A stretch of DNA of 64,000 nt from Agelas oroides. Taxonomy: Eukaryota > Porifera > Demospongiae > Agelasida > Agelasidae. The notes under the pieces were generated by a model. That model did no database searches. It was not told where the DNA came from and saw only the letters and a list, made by a program, of their open reading frames with translations. Positions 1-34,092 of the stretch are shown in pieces; within the stretch, counting starts at the first letter, position 1, and each line of letters opens with the position of its first letter. The stretch spans positions 1,180,016 to 1,244,015 of the forward strand of contig OX422201.1 of NCBI GenBank assembly GCA_949130485.1, read 5' to 3'. The translations under genes were made by a program, and so were the position numbers.

Positions 1-133
1 AGTGCGATGATTGTGATGAAGAGTTCTCAAAAGCATACTAGGTTTACCAACATTCCGTCCAATAGAATTGTCACATTTTAGCACACAATTCAACAATCAT
101 GTTAATGTGTTTGTGTATCCGTGTACCCTATAG

Positions 134-532
134 TGACCAGAGTGAGAAGCACTATCCTAACGGCACCAAGGAAATACGGTTTCCCAACCAGACAATTAAA
201 TACATCTACCCAAATGGAGAGGAGGAAAGCGTGTTTCCAAATGGCTCAGTCCAGAAAATTTTGCCCAATGGTGACTGCACCATCCAGCTCGCAAATGGAC
301 AGAAGGAGTTTCACACAAAGGAATACAAGGTAGGATGATTGTGCTTTAGTTTGTGTTGATTGTATTGAAGATTTTATTACCTCTCTACCAGTGTCGCCAG
401 TATCCTGACGGCACTATGAAGACAGTGTACCCAGATGGCAGGCAGGAAACTCGATATGCATCAGGCAGGGTCAGGGTGAAAGATAAGAATGGTAACATTC
501 TCGTTGACAGAATAGAACAGAGAACAGATTAA
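134..532 (+). CDS. CENPJ: CPAP/CENPJ (Sas-4) centriole protein, C-terminal G-box/TCP10_C domain, 3' partial
   Basis: Two exons are visible, 134-329 and 392-532. They are joined in phase 0 across a 62-bp intron that starts GTAGGA and ends ACCAG, and the stop is TAA at 530-532. The product is a run of YPNG/FPNG/YPDG repeats with glycines about every eight residues ([43 protein letters not shown]), ending [14 protein letters not shown]. This matches the single beta-sheet G-box at the C terminus of CPAP/CENPJ, which in animals binds STIL (SAS-5/Ana2) and is needed for centriole duplication and microtubule assembly. The rest of the gene lies to the left of the window. The gene converges on receptor A, whose coding end is 352 bp away. 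The exact acceptor of the first visible exon (134 or 141) is uncertain; both keep the frame. Confidence 0.9.
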
Positions 533-884
533 TTTTATGTCCATTACTCCTGTTTGTGCTTCTGTACTTTAAATACACAAATGTAAATGCTCCCTTGTTT
601 GTTCATACTTGCACTTCCAACCTACTTGTTTTCAATTTGCAACCTGCCAATCTGTATCATCCGTCATGTTTATTGTGTGTTGGGCCATTTTTAACACTGT
701 TGTAAGTTATTTGTATAGTGATTGGATATGAATAGGAGGATTCTATGCATGACTAAACAGACATCAGTACACAGTAGGGGATCTGGGGGGACAAGTGACA
801 AAGTATGTTTAGCAAACAACCAGCACTAGCTATACGTTGAGTGTTTCTGTTTGTTTACAGCTACGATCGTGTACTCGACAGTTA
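533..884. other. intergenic spacer between converging genes
   Basis: This spacer holds the 3' untranslated DNA of the CENPJ gene (+) and of receptor A (-). I see no coding signal. A TTTATT at 669-674 is AATAAA on the minus strand, about 210 bases past the receptor A stop, and is a plausible polyadenylation signal for that gene. Confidence 0.6.
669..674 (-). promoter_or_regulatory. candidate polyadenylation signal of receptor A
   Basis: AATAAA on the minus strand, about 210 bases downstream of the receptor A stop codon at 885-887. It is the nearest canonical hexamer I see in the spacer. Confidence 0.45.
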
Positions 885-5526
<4,642 letters not shown>

Positions 5527-6269
5527 CTTCACATGCAGTTCACTGAGCTCCTTAATTGCTTGGATGGAGTTACCCCAGTGGCTTGTGCTGTTGGTTAGAA
5601 TGCAGTTGCTTACTCAATAATTATTGGTCTCAGCTTTAATTAACAGTTCTTGCACTGTTGGTTACCTGTTCAGCTCTGTTCTCTACTCAATTCAGAAGTC
5701 AACGAGTAGCTTTCCTCTGACTGTTAGAAGTATACCAGTTTTCCTAGGGTGCGTTGTTTTTCAGTGAGCAACATCGTGTACATGCATGCTTGTGTAAACA
5801 ACTGCAAGTGCTTACTGCTTATGTTTGCAAATGCAAACATGCACTCATTTGTTTGTTCACATCTGTTTTCATTGGATGTTTATTGGATGCTGGACTATGT
5901 CAATACACCAAAGTTACTTAATACCAAACTATCAAACAACATTTAAATAGCTGTCGATAGTCGTGTACTCATTTGTTGTTATAAGCATATATACTTGACT
6001 CAGCATGCAGCAGGACATTCTTCAGTATATTGTACAGTAGCAGTGGCTGCTTTTGCAGACCTCTGACCTCCACGCTACACAAGTCCTGAGCAAAGTTGCC
6101 ACTTCATGCAGTGTATATGGTTTAATCGTGACATGCTCATTTAAAAAAAAAAAGTATCGTACAATAACTTGCAAGATCTAATGCATTATTAATTATTATG
6201 TACAGTTACATATTTACATGCAGCTTCTGAATCTTGCACAAGTAACTGCCAGTATGTGTGCCACGTAAC
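5527..6269. other. intergenic region between tandem receptors A and B
   Basis: This holds the upstream region of receptor A and the 3' flank of receptor B, both minus strand. I see no coding exon. TTTAAT at 6121-6126 (ATTAAA on the minus strand) is a possible weak polyadenylation signal for receptor B. There is no clear TATA box next to the receptor A start. Confidence 0.5.
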
Positions 6270-24318
<18,049 letters not shown>

Positions 24319-27300
24319 GTTTGCAAGACTAAACTGCTTCGAGCAATGCAAAACGGGGTGTGGTCAGCATACGATGAATATCCAAATCGCGCCGCGCGCA
24401 CACCCCTTAGTTAATTACCGACTGGCTCATGCTCGATTTGCTCATAAATGAATGTATACTAGGGGCATTGTGGGGCGAGCGTGAGGTGGTTAGCGTTCCA
24501 TATACACTACCTTTCCCCACTTGCATACATCTCACCATAGATAATAGAGCTCTATTATCTATGATCTCACGTAACAACAGTCTCATTCCCAGGTCTTCCC
24601 CTGTAACTGTAGTGTAGCCTGTGAATTGTGAGGGCCTTTGCTTTCATCATAGCACGCCGTAGCCGGGTATCTACACTAACATGCACAAAATGAACAGAAG
24701 TAACCTGGTGCTTGCAGTCCGTCAACATTCATACCTTCCCCAAGTCTGGTTCCTGAATATCAATAACATGATTTTATCATATTTTGACGACTATAGCTCA
24801 GAGTCATGGTTAGTAGAGCAGTGTGGAATTCTCCTGAAGATCTTTGGCTAGCTAGACCTATACTCTTCTTTGTTACTTGGATGAGCTGCTTGCCACTGGC
24901 TATTTTGCCCCACCCGTTTCCAGTTACGCGTACGTCACGTCATGTCTAATGTCTAGACTCATGTGGCTAGATTGGTCGTGAGTGTCGGGTAAAGTGATGT
25001 GTTTACTAGCAAAGGCCTGAGATGACCAAGAATTGAGTGTGAGCTAGTGTATGTGTGTTTTATATATCATACACGCTAAATTTTTTTTGCTATTTCGCGC
25101 GAAAGTCCGAAAACGTCATTTACGCGACTCGCCATTGGCATAGCACGGCGTACGCGCGCAGCACACGCATTTCTTCACGAGTGCAGACCAACTCGCCTTG
25201 TATCATGTAGTACGTGAAAGTGACCTCAGATCATTTCTCACGTCAAAAAATTCCCGGGGGAGCATGCCCGGACCTCTTTAAGGTACGTTGTGCCCCCACC
25301 CCCACCCACCCTGCTTATTCACCCTAGAATCGCTAGTGCTGCTTGCTCATCTGTACAACAGCTCCAGTATGTTATGCTCACCTTATAGACAAATATTTCT
25401 TACTGTAAGTGTCCTATAGTAGCGAGTCCAAACAAAAAACAAAATTTTGTAATTGAAAAAAGTTAGCCTACAAGTTTAAAGAGGAGCCTTAGAGCAATTG
25501 AACGATATGCATATTGCCTGGGTTACCTATATTTTACCCCCAAGCCGTGATATGGCTTTCCGAAGTCAAATGGTACCATACCCACTTTTTACAACAAAAT
25601 TCAATGGAGAGGGTGGCACTGCGCAACATCATTTAAAGATCAAGTACATACAACACCTCATCTAGTTTTAAATTTTCTGGGGATCTAAATGAGTCCTGTG
25701 CCATGATATCCTAGCCTTTTTTTTGGAGCACAACAGCTCACAGCAGTAGTATCATTGCATATTATGGTAGATGTTTAAAGTTTGTTTCTTTGAAGAGCTG
25801 GCTATGGGGATGACTCTGATGATAAAAATGACATTTGTTTTTGGCTAATGAGTCTAAGTGTAGCTACCAGTGAGTCCCCAAACCTGCAGACAGGAGTCAC
25901 CAACATGCATGGTCATCATAATCTGCACCTTAGTGCCTGGGGTCTCTAGGAAGGGCCGTACGGCTTGTCCACCTATTCCCTTCAACCCAGTCACTGGTGA
26001 TTCACCATCACATTCTTGTTTGTGCACCTCTTAATAGTCCATCTTCTTTGCAACTGCAAACACTCCCTTCTTTCCTTCATCATTCTGTGGGCCCACTTTA
26101 TCTCCCAGCAGCTACAGCTGTGGATTTCATACTCTCTTTAGCTCTATTATACATGAACAGACTCGTTGCCACACACACAAGCATGTGCAGTTCTTATGTC
26201 AGTACACAGCCTCCACCACTCAGGTATCAGGAGTGGAATGTTTGTTTCGGAGATCAGCTGAGGTCCTTTGGTAATCCTAATGGGAATAATGTAAGTTTCA
26301 GCAGCAAATGACTGTACTGGAGTGACACTCGCTTGCAATGTCCTGAGCTTTTGCTGGTTGCCACGGCAGTGTGACTGTTTTGACGGCAAATACAACCCAA
26401 ATAATTGAAATCTGCACCCCAAGAAACCTATTTCCCATGGTAAGGGTTGGATATACCTTAGAAGTCCAGTGAAATTTGTACAAAGCGGCTAAAACACCAA
26501 AAAAAGGTAGAATTTTTCTTAAAAATGCGGTTCCTACCAGCAGAATTGAAAAGAAGAACGAAAGCGCTTCAATTTGATGTGCGTTGTAAGGCTATTGGCC
26601 GAAATTTCGACTGTGGGTGCGGGTTTTTGCAAGACACGTACAACGGTGCCGCATTCAATATGGCACTTCCGCCCCGAAAAGGGTTACGCAATTTTTCGCT
26701 GTTATGAATATCATTTGGATAGCTTTGGCCAGCAAGGAGTATGCCCTTGTCAATCAAACCATCAACTGGCATGATCACAAGAGACAGGTAGCAGTTTTCA
26801 TATTTACTAGCTACCACTCTAAAATACTATTACTGTTGGCTTTGCCTATATTTCACACACACACAAGTAGCTATAATAGTCAGTACGCAGTGAAGAAGCA
26901 TTTTGTCTCAGTAACAAATTTCCAGATGCAGGCAAAAGTCTTTACTTTCTTCATTGATCAAGCTGCTGAATTTCGTAGCAGAAACTGTCAGCAACCTCCA
27001 CAGTCCAATTTACATCCGGCAGATCTTTCACACTCATACACCAAAAAAATAAGGGCTTGCAGCTTCTGTCAAGTTGCAGATGCATCTTAGATCTAGCTAG
27101 TCAAACCAGGAGCAAGTGATGGAGACAGCATTCCTGCCCTTGTCATCTGGCTGATTAAACTGGCCAGGGTTTGTGGAGCTAGTGCAGCTATTCAAGTTAA
27201 CACCCTATGAGTTGACAGTTGTAGCTAATTTTATCCTCTATTCACAGAAAGATAACAAATGTAACTAGCAAATGTGGAACAGTGAAATATGTTACTTGGT

Positions 27301-27518
27301 CCAACTACGTTTTGCTGCATGCATTGCAATTCTGCTTTCTTTTGTATCTGCAGATAAGTCTGCCATCTAGGGACATGGCCAAGTACTGCACTTAGACAGA
27401 ATGAATATTGGAGTCTTGGAAGATATAGTGTTGTGTGCCTAATCATGTAGGTATTTAAAGTATGTATTGTAAGGCTATATACCAACTGTGCAGATTTATC
27501 CCAAATTGCACGGCTATC

Positions 27519-27591
27519 GACCAATCAAATGCGGATTTCACTTTTTGCATGGCTCAGCTGTGCAAAAAGTGAAATCCGCATTTGATTGGTC
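27519..27591. repeat. perfect 31-bp inverted repeat (hairpin)
   Basis: The arms 27519-27549 and 27561-27591 are exact reverse complements (ends GACCAATCAAATG / CATTTGATTGGTC) around an 11-base loop. Perfect identity suggests a young foldback element or strong structural constraint. Confidence 0.9.
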
Positions 27592-27847
27592 ATTAGTAGT
27601 ACTGCAGGCGGCTGGATACAAGCCTTATTCCCAGACCTTCGCGTGTTTAATTTCGTACTGCAAAGCACTGAACATGTGAAGGCCAAGGAAAGAGGATAGG
27701 TAATTACCCCCTATTAGGTGTTGACATTGCACTCATGGGCAGAATTTTCATTTGCCTTTAGATTGTGAAGTTACATCTGCCCAACATGTACAACACCCTA
27801 AAGGAAAAGCTGGTTCTTATCAAGCTTCAATCACTCATGGATCTTGT

Positions 27848-27920
27848 GGTCCTATATTAAGTGTCTACTTACCTTGTGGTGAGAGTTTTTTTGTTAAGTG
27901 AGTAGACACTTAGTAGGACC
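27848..27920. repeat. hairpin with GGTCCTA/TAGGACC arms
   Basis: Arms of about 23-25 bases (27848-27872 and 27898-27920) are near-perfect reverse complements over AAGTGTCTACT. This is probably a miniature foldback element. Confidence 0.8.
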
Positions 27921-28481
27921 ACCATGTACATGACCAATACTAGTTTTTTGGCTGTTGCCTAGCTACTGAGTTTTGTGCATGTAGACATAGACATAGACAT
28001 AGCACAGAGAGAGCAGGGAAGTTGGAGGGTAAAGGTGATGGTGTGCCTGAGTGAGACTGAGGCATAGCTAGTGCATGATGTTGATCTGCGGCAGAGGATT
28101 GGCACTGTTGTGAGGCCTGTAGACAGCTATTATTATATAGATGCTCATGCTAGACTATGCTCAACATGCAGTCTTCCTGTAAAGCCATAGATTATACATA
28201 CACCTGAAGAGCTCACTGATGATTACAATCACACACTAAAACTTCACCTCCAAGCGTATATTGCATGTGAACCACACCGAAACTGATTTACGTGGCTGAA
28301 CAGTTAGAGTATGGGTGATACCATCATGATGACAATTTAGCAACCTAGTTTCACCAAAACCTTGCTAGAGTGTAGGAGTTTCACTGTTGCTAACTTGAAT
28401 CTCAGAGGTTGCTGTGCAAAGGTAGTGAAGCCTTTTCTTTCTTGTAGTTAAAGTATGTCAAAGAACCAAGAGTTTCTTGCT

Positions 28482-28993
28482 CATGCATAGGGTATCCAAC
28501 CTGAAAAATGAAAGTGTGCGCATTGATTCCAAAACAGTGGTTTTTATAAGAGCTAGCCCAGGCAAGAAAGAAACCACAGAAGGATCGGTTCGAATGTCAA
28601 TTTTATTCGGAAACAGTGCACTTTTCCGGAAGTGGTAAGTCCCGCAAAATGGTACGTGACCCAATATCAAGCCATGGGCCTAGTTATCTCCCAAGAAAGT
28701 TACCCTCACAGACCTAATGTATAACTCACTGCCATGTTTAAAGTAGCCTCGCTGGCAGTGGTCAGTGGTCTAGGAACGAAATAATTTTACCGGTTACGAC
28801 GAACTTAAATTTTGGTCACGTGCCATTTTTCGGAATTTACCACTTCCGGAAAAGTGCACTGATCCCAAAAGGAATGACATGCAAACCCAATCCGTCTGTG
28901 GTTTCTTTCTTACCTGGGTTGGCTCTTATGAAAGCCACTGTTTTGGAACCAATGCGCACACTTTCGTATTTCAGGTTGGACACCCTATCATGC
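28482..28993. mobile_element. 0.5-kb foldback element
   Basis: Arms of about 180 bases (28482-28660 and 28815-28993) are reverse complements with scattered differences. The outer ends are CATGCATAGGGT-like and the inner ends GTCACGTACC-like. They flank about 150 bases of unrelated sequence. No coding capacity was recognised. Confidence 0.75.
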
Positions 28994-29269
28994 ACCTACA
29001 AGAAAGATGGTTTTGCCAATCTAGTTTTGATTTTGATCGCTTGCAGTGTGCAAGCGATCAAAAACTGGAGCTAGGTTATGCGTACGTACGTCCTGCGCTT
29101 TGAGCCCCCCCCGCCCACGCAAGTGCATGCGCAAGGCACACCCGGTGTGGTAGCAGCGCTCATGCAGCCTTCAGTTAGACTGATGCGCGAGGAGTCAAAT
29201 TCCCATGACAGTAGACGTCGTTATCTGTGATTTGATCTAGCCGAACAGCAGCAAGTAGTCTGGCTTTCC

Positions 29270-29736
29270 ATGCAATTGTTCCTGATGATGGCTGTTGCTC
29301 ATGGTTTTGCGCTAGCCAAGACGGTACCCGTTATCGTCGTCCTACTTGTCATACTTCAGACATGCGAAGCACGAAGGTAAGCTATACGCCATGATAAATC
29401 GTGTACCGCGTCATCATAAAATGTGTTTGCGTTGCCTTTGCATGTAGTGTTTGCTACTATTATACCAGCCGGGAAACAACGTATACAACGAGTACAAGAC
29501 AATCGTATAGGTCGTCCTACAGTTGTGGCTTCCTTTGGTTGTCAAGATGTTACAGGTACGCAAAAAAAAAAAAATTTAACATTCTTGTGATGAGACTTGC
29601 CGATAGATGCGGTGTGCCGGACTCTGTCCCCTCAGAACCAGATACAGATACGTTACTGTGACTCGCACTCGGACAGTTTCCTCTCGCCATAGCCGTTGCT
29701 GCACAGGGTACCAATCATGCAGTTCAAGTTGTTGCC
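29270..29736 (+). CDS. secreted EMI-like cysteine protein, 5' part
   Basis: Three exons are proposed: 29270-29376, 29448-29555 and 29636-29736, all GT-AG and phase-compatible (2, 2, 1). The first gives an N-terminal hydrophobic segment (about aa 1-33, VPVIVVLLVILQTCEA), which fits a signal peptide. The rest is rich in Tyr, Thr, Arg and Cys: VCYYYTSRETTY, SYSCGFLWLSRCYR, YRYVTVTRTRTV, then RCCTGYQSC. The C-rich start, the YRT-type strands and the closing CCxGY resemble an EMI domain as in multimerin/EMILIN-type extracellular proteins. The gene should continue after a donor at 29737, but I could not follow it. EGF-like or other modules usually follow an EMI domain. The family call is moderate; the exon structure is more secure. 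Confidence 0.55.
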
Positions 29737-30300
29737 GTAAGTTGTAATGTTGCAGTCAGCTTAGATCATGATCTGCAAACCAAAAGTTTTTCCAGCTTTT
29801 GTATAGTAGCCACAATTACCTGAGTCCGAGAGCGCAGTCCGAGAACAATCGTCGGCTTCACTGTAACTGACCCCTAATTGCATCTCCAAACTGCCCTGTG
29901 GTATATAAATATGGTGCTTTTTCTGTGCTGCAGAACTATTCATTGGAGGTACAGTCTATATTGCTTGTGTATGGTGTATTCCCAATTTGACTGCTGTTTT
30001 AGTTTTAGATGCATGTATACATACAATGTGGCACACGTAAACCAGCTGCAATAGGCTGTTGTGACAGTAAAATGCATCATTGCTACTATAGCAAAATGTC
30101 CCCTGTCTGCACTGCTTCTGCAAGCAGCTACAGCATGTTGCTTATTGATAGTCGTCCTGCAAGTGAGTAAGGTAGTATAACCAAACAAAGTCATGCAAAT
30201 AATTTGTGTACCTGAGCTATTGTAAGGGAAGCGTTACATGATAACTCAATCTCATTGGCCTTACCACATTTTGGTACACCAGACTGTTTCTTGAAGGGAG

Positions 30301-30873
30301 GCACATGGAAAACGCTGAAGTGCAGAAACCGAAGTACGGAAACGGAAGTATGGATGTGAGGAAAAAAGTCACCTATCACCCACAACTGTGTGTGTTGAGG
30401 CCTTGTAGCCAAACAGTGACGTACTGACTCCCAGCAATGTGAGAGCCAGATCCTGGGATCTCGGATGGCAGTAAGCGTTGCTATCACAATGCCACAGTGA
30501 GTTTAAGTGTCTAGACTGAACCCAAGACAACAGCGAGTGGGCCAACCATGCAGGCTCTATGCTCCTGATGCTCTCATGCATGACAGTGATACGGATGCGA
30601 ATGTTGTCATAGTTTCTCGCTGAGACTCTTCCAATGGCTCAACAGTCACTGTACTCTAAATGACTGTGTTAGTGCTCGCTGGAGTCAGAGTTCCCCAATA
30701 CCCGGCTCTCACATCACCTAAAGACAGTCACCCTTTGGCTACAAGGCACAGTCATGAGTCAGTAAGGCATTAGACACTGATAGGTGGCTTTCTTCTCACT
30801 TCCGTACTTTTGTTTCCGTACTTCCGTTTCTGTACTTCCGTTTCCACACTTCAACGTTTTCCACTTGCACAGG
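30301..30873. mobile_element. degenerate inverted-repeat element
   Basis: The left arm (about 30301-30455) and right arm (about 30690-30873) are imperfect reverse complements. They share GGAAAACG, repeated CGGAAACGGAAGTA-type units, CACCTATCA, CCTTGTAGCCAAA and GTGAGAGCC. The GGAAGTACGGAAAC units are themselves short tandem repeats. Superfamily not determined. Confidence 0.6.
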
Positions 30874-31977
30874 CACATGTTGTCTTGGTAAAAACAAGAT
30901 TGGTGAAGCACTGATGTAAACCCATGCATGCACCATACCTATTACTTGTTTCCATGCAGTAATTAAAAAAACATTTCTCGCACTAAGTGTTTATTCAAAT
31001 TTGGCATGTTTGTCTCCAGGCATGAATGTTTATTATAGTGTTATACATACAACCACCATAATTATGTCATAATTGTAGAGTCATGTTGTTTATGATATCC
31101 TTAAATCAAAAGAAGTGCAGCATTGGCCTAATTAGTTGTCTCAACCCCCACAAAATACTATTGCATAGATTCTGTAACTAAATGGCTTTGGATCAAGGTT
31201 AGGCATGTGTATATGCATTTCTTCTGTACATGCTTGTCACCATTTGGGTTGCATACAGTATCTGCATACATGCATAAGGCAAAGTGGAATGACCAGATCT
31301 TGGAATGATACCAAGCTAACCCTACTGGAGTCACCAAGTTACCCCATACACAGCTTCACTATGAATACATTCTACTGTGATTACATTAAGAACCCTAGTT
31401 CCCTAGTTCCCAATACAGTGGTTTTCAGCATCACGCAAACAATCTTGAGTGACTTCATGACCTCAAAGCAGTATAGTAACTACATGTAAATGAAGCCATG
31501 TTGCATATTACGAATTGCATTAGGACGCACTATGCTTTGCACTTCCTAGCAATGTAAAGATTCAGAAAAACACCTTTTCAAGTCTAAAACACACTACAAC
31601 ATGCACCCTGTGACCTGAGAGTTTTGACTTACTACATTACTATATAATTATAAGAGAAGTCAAAATACAGATCAAAGCAAATATCCATAGTTTAAAAAAC
31701 TTCTAGAGACTAGAATTCAGCAATTAATTGGTGAATGGGGTAAAGAGCCAATATCTGGAGTCAGAAGGTAGCTGACAAGCTAAATTTGAGTCTAGGCCTG
31801 AGATTCCCTCTTACACTTCATGGACGGTATCCCTTGGCAGGTAGGTTATGAATATCATTATAAGGTCATGAAATAGGGTTGGATGCATTTTGGGGTCATG
31901 GATCTCATTAATAGCCATGTAAAGACTAGCAACAGCCAGCTCTGTGTGATAAGCTATTTGCAGTCCAGCTACATTTG

Positions 31978-32199
31978 AAGGGCTGAGAAGCATAGTGGTC
32001 TAATCCAAAATGAAGTACTGGAAATTGCATGAATTGCACACAAATGCAATAAAAAACGTACATACTATATGAACATGTGGTCAGAAATTTCAAATTCCTA
32101 AATGTTCAGCATCTTCTGAAATGCATTTTAAGAGTATTCCCATGTTAGGGGGGGCTAACTCAACATTTGTGGGTTAGACCACTATGCTTCTCAGCCCTT
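31978..32199. repeat. perfect 26-bp inverted repeats 170 bp apart
   Basis: Bases 31978-32003 and 32174-32199 are exact reverse complements (AAGGGCTGAGAAGC.../...GCTTCTCAGCCCTT). They may be the terminal inverted repeats of a 222-bp MITE. I saw no clear target duplication. Confidence 0.7.
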
Positions 32200-32282
32200 C
32201 ATTTATGAAAACCTTCATGAATGTCATTACATGTGGGTTTGTTTGCCCTCTGTAAAATGTTGTGTGTATGTAGTATACCCTA

Positions 32283-32390
32283 AGAGAGGGGAAGGGGGGA
32301 GGGAGGGGGTTAGGTAGAGAGGGGGGAGTGAAGGGAGAAGGGGAAGGGAGGGGGAGGAGAAAGGGAGGAGGGGTGGGGAGGGGAAATAAA
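32283..32390. repeat. polypurine (GA/GGA-rich) tract
   Basis: About 108 bases are almost free of C and nearly free of T on the plus strand, built of AGGGGGAGGG-like units. Confidence 0.85.
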
Positions 32391-33076
32391 AAGAGTATGT
32401 AAATAGGATTGTTTGAACATGTTACTGAGTTTGCCTTCAAATTATTGTTTTTACAGGAGGCTTAGCTACAGCCTCCTCCTTAGCCTTAAGCTTGTACTCA
32501 GGTCACCTTGGATTTTGCATATTCATACGAGCTGCTTATCAGGATCTGTCACGGCTATGTAAACCGCTTTAATTATGGTCACCACAAGCAGGCTGCGTAC
32601 TTCTGTGTACTGCTCAACTGCGCACAGACGGCCAGGTGGGTCACGTGACCGTACTTTTTCCCTTAGGGTTTTGGGGGGAAAATACATGAGGGGCCCCCGT
32701 TGGTGATCAGTAAGGGGGGCCACATGCCAGCCCAGGCTATCACATCATAAGATGGAACTCACTAACCTATGCTCTGTGGAAAGAGGGGGGGACGGAGGGC
32801 TAAAATCTCAGCAGAGAAAGTTGTCCCACATGCACTCGACGGCAGCTGCTGCAATACCTCAAGTCCGCGCGCAAACAGCACGTGGATCCATGGAGAGGGC
32901 GCATGCGCCGCGTCCTCTAGACAATGGAGCCGGCTGAATGGGATGCCGCGTTCACTGCTCAGCGACACTACGCGCGCGGCGCGGGCCATACCGTGGCGAG
33001 ACACATCCGCTAGCGCGTGCCGGGCCGACTCCCACCGTTAACTGTTTAAACTTCATCCAATAGTGCTTCATCACAC

Positions 33077-33125
33077 TCTATTAACCCTCGGCGCGCCTGC
33101 GCGAGGGTTACAGTAGTTGTCCTGT

Positions 33126-33173
<48 letters not shown>

Positions 33174-33175
33174 GT
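33077..33175. repeat. GC-rich hairpin plus (GT)n, terminus of a dispersed repeat
   Basis: AACCCTCGGCGCGCC...GCGCGAGGGTTACAGTA at about 33082-33115 is a hairpin followed by TCTGTGTGTG (GT)n. The same arrangement (AACCCTCGGCGCACATGCG...GAGGGTTACAGTA then TCTG repeats) occurs at 63866-63950. The two sites mark the same end of one repeat family. Confidence 0.7.
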
Positions 33176-33369
33176 TTTCTCTATTCTGCCTTCTCGCGCC
33201 TTTAGGCGTCCAACGAGAGGTATCAGCGGGCACAGCGCGGAAAATGCATTAAAATTAAACAGCCTTTTTCTCTAAAAATGCTTAGTTCAAAAGTTAAAAG
33301 CGTTACGTACTGCACCGCGACTAAGTCAGCCATTTTCTTCACGTGCAATGTTTCCGTGTACCTCTCCGT

Positions 33370-33979
33370 TAGCCTCGTTCCCAGGCCTTCCCCGGCTCCA
33401 GTTTTTGATCGCTTGCAGTATGCAAAAACGGAGGGAGAAGGCCTGGTGAATCTTACCACGTGATCCGCGGCACACATGACGTCACAGGTTCTAGACACGA
33501 AGACATATTCACATTTATATCTCCAGCTACAGAGAAGCTAGAGAAACAAGACAAGTTCTAGCCGAAAGACAAATCTTACCTCTAGAACATATCCGAGTCT
33601 GAAGCAGAACCGCTGAAGGACGGTTCCGCTGCAAGCGTTGCAAATCCAAAAGCGGCTGCTTTTTCGCTACGTTAGCTAAATTTTGTCACTGCAGATATTT
33701 CACGCATGTCGTTCGGCAACCCTTCGGAGCTATTCCTTCTAGCTCGGATATGTTTTTTACGCTTGATGCTGTTCTCCGTCAGCGCTTGTCTCGTCTTCGT
33801 AGCTAGTACAGAAGGCAAGATCGGTCTTCTCCCAGCATGGCTATACATATAAGAGCGTGACGACATTTGACGCCTGTGCCGCGGATCACGTGGTAAGATT
33901 CACCAGGCCTTCTCCCTCCGATTTTGCATACTGCAAGCGATCAAAAACTGGAGCCGGGGAAGGCCTGGGAACGAGGCTA
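33370..33979. mobile_element. 610-bp MITE, TIR TAGCCTCGTTCCCAGGCC, 9-bp target duplication (Mutator-like)
   Basis: The ends TAGCCTCGTTCCCAGGCC and its reverse complement bound arms of about 105 bases (33370-33475 and 33876-33979) around roughly 400 bases of unrelated sequence. The host sequence CCTCTCCGT is present directly before (33361-33369) and after (33980-33988), a 9-bp target-site duplication. 9-bp duplications are typical of Mutator-like elements. No transposase is encoded. It interrupts an older repeat that is present uninterrupted at about 34590-34800. Confidence 0.85.
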
Positions 33980-34092
33980 CCTCTCCGTAACACATACGTA
34001 ACGGTAATGTGTGATCACGTAGCGGTATTGTGGTTTTTCCGTCGAACTTAGACCTGTTAGACGCTTGTGACTGTCTTTTACGAGAGGTTCAG

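Larger units (their letters stand above)
24319..29269. other. 4.95-kb gene-poor region upstream of receptor B
   Basis: I find no exon with family signatures. The part next to 24319 (CpG- and GCGCGC-containing, 24370-24420) is the likely receptor B promoter. Further right are a perfect 26-bp palindrome (24537-24562), a motif GGGGGAGCATGCCC (about 25256) also seen at 53 and 59 kb, a perfect hairpin (27519-27591), another hairpin (27848-27920) and a 0.5-kb foldback (28482-28993). The 157-codon frame at 26617-27090 has no recognisable domain. Confidence 0.5.
29737..33076. other. 3.3-kb region without recognised genes
   Basis: It holds a degenerate inverted-repeat element (30301-30873), a pair of perfect 26-bp inverted repeats (31978-32003 and 32174-32199) and a polypurine tract (32283-32390). 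The rest has only short frames without domain signatures. Later exons of the EMI-like gene could lie here unrecognised. Confidence 0.5.

Noticed and set aside
26617-27090. 157-codon plus-strand frame
   Set aside because: No domain, no splice pattern, average composition; probably chance or old transposon.
33223-33498. 91-codon minus-strand frame
   Set aside because: Lies across the MITE boundary and repeat DNA; the frame is accidental.
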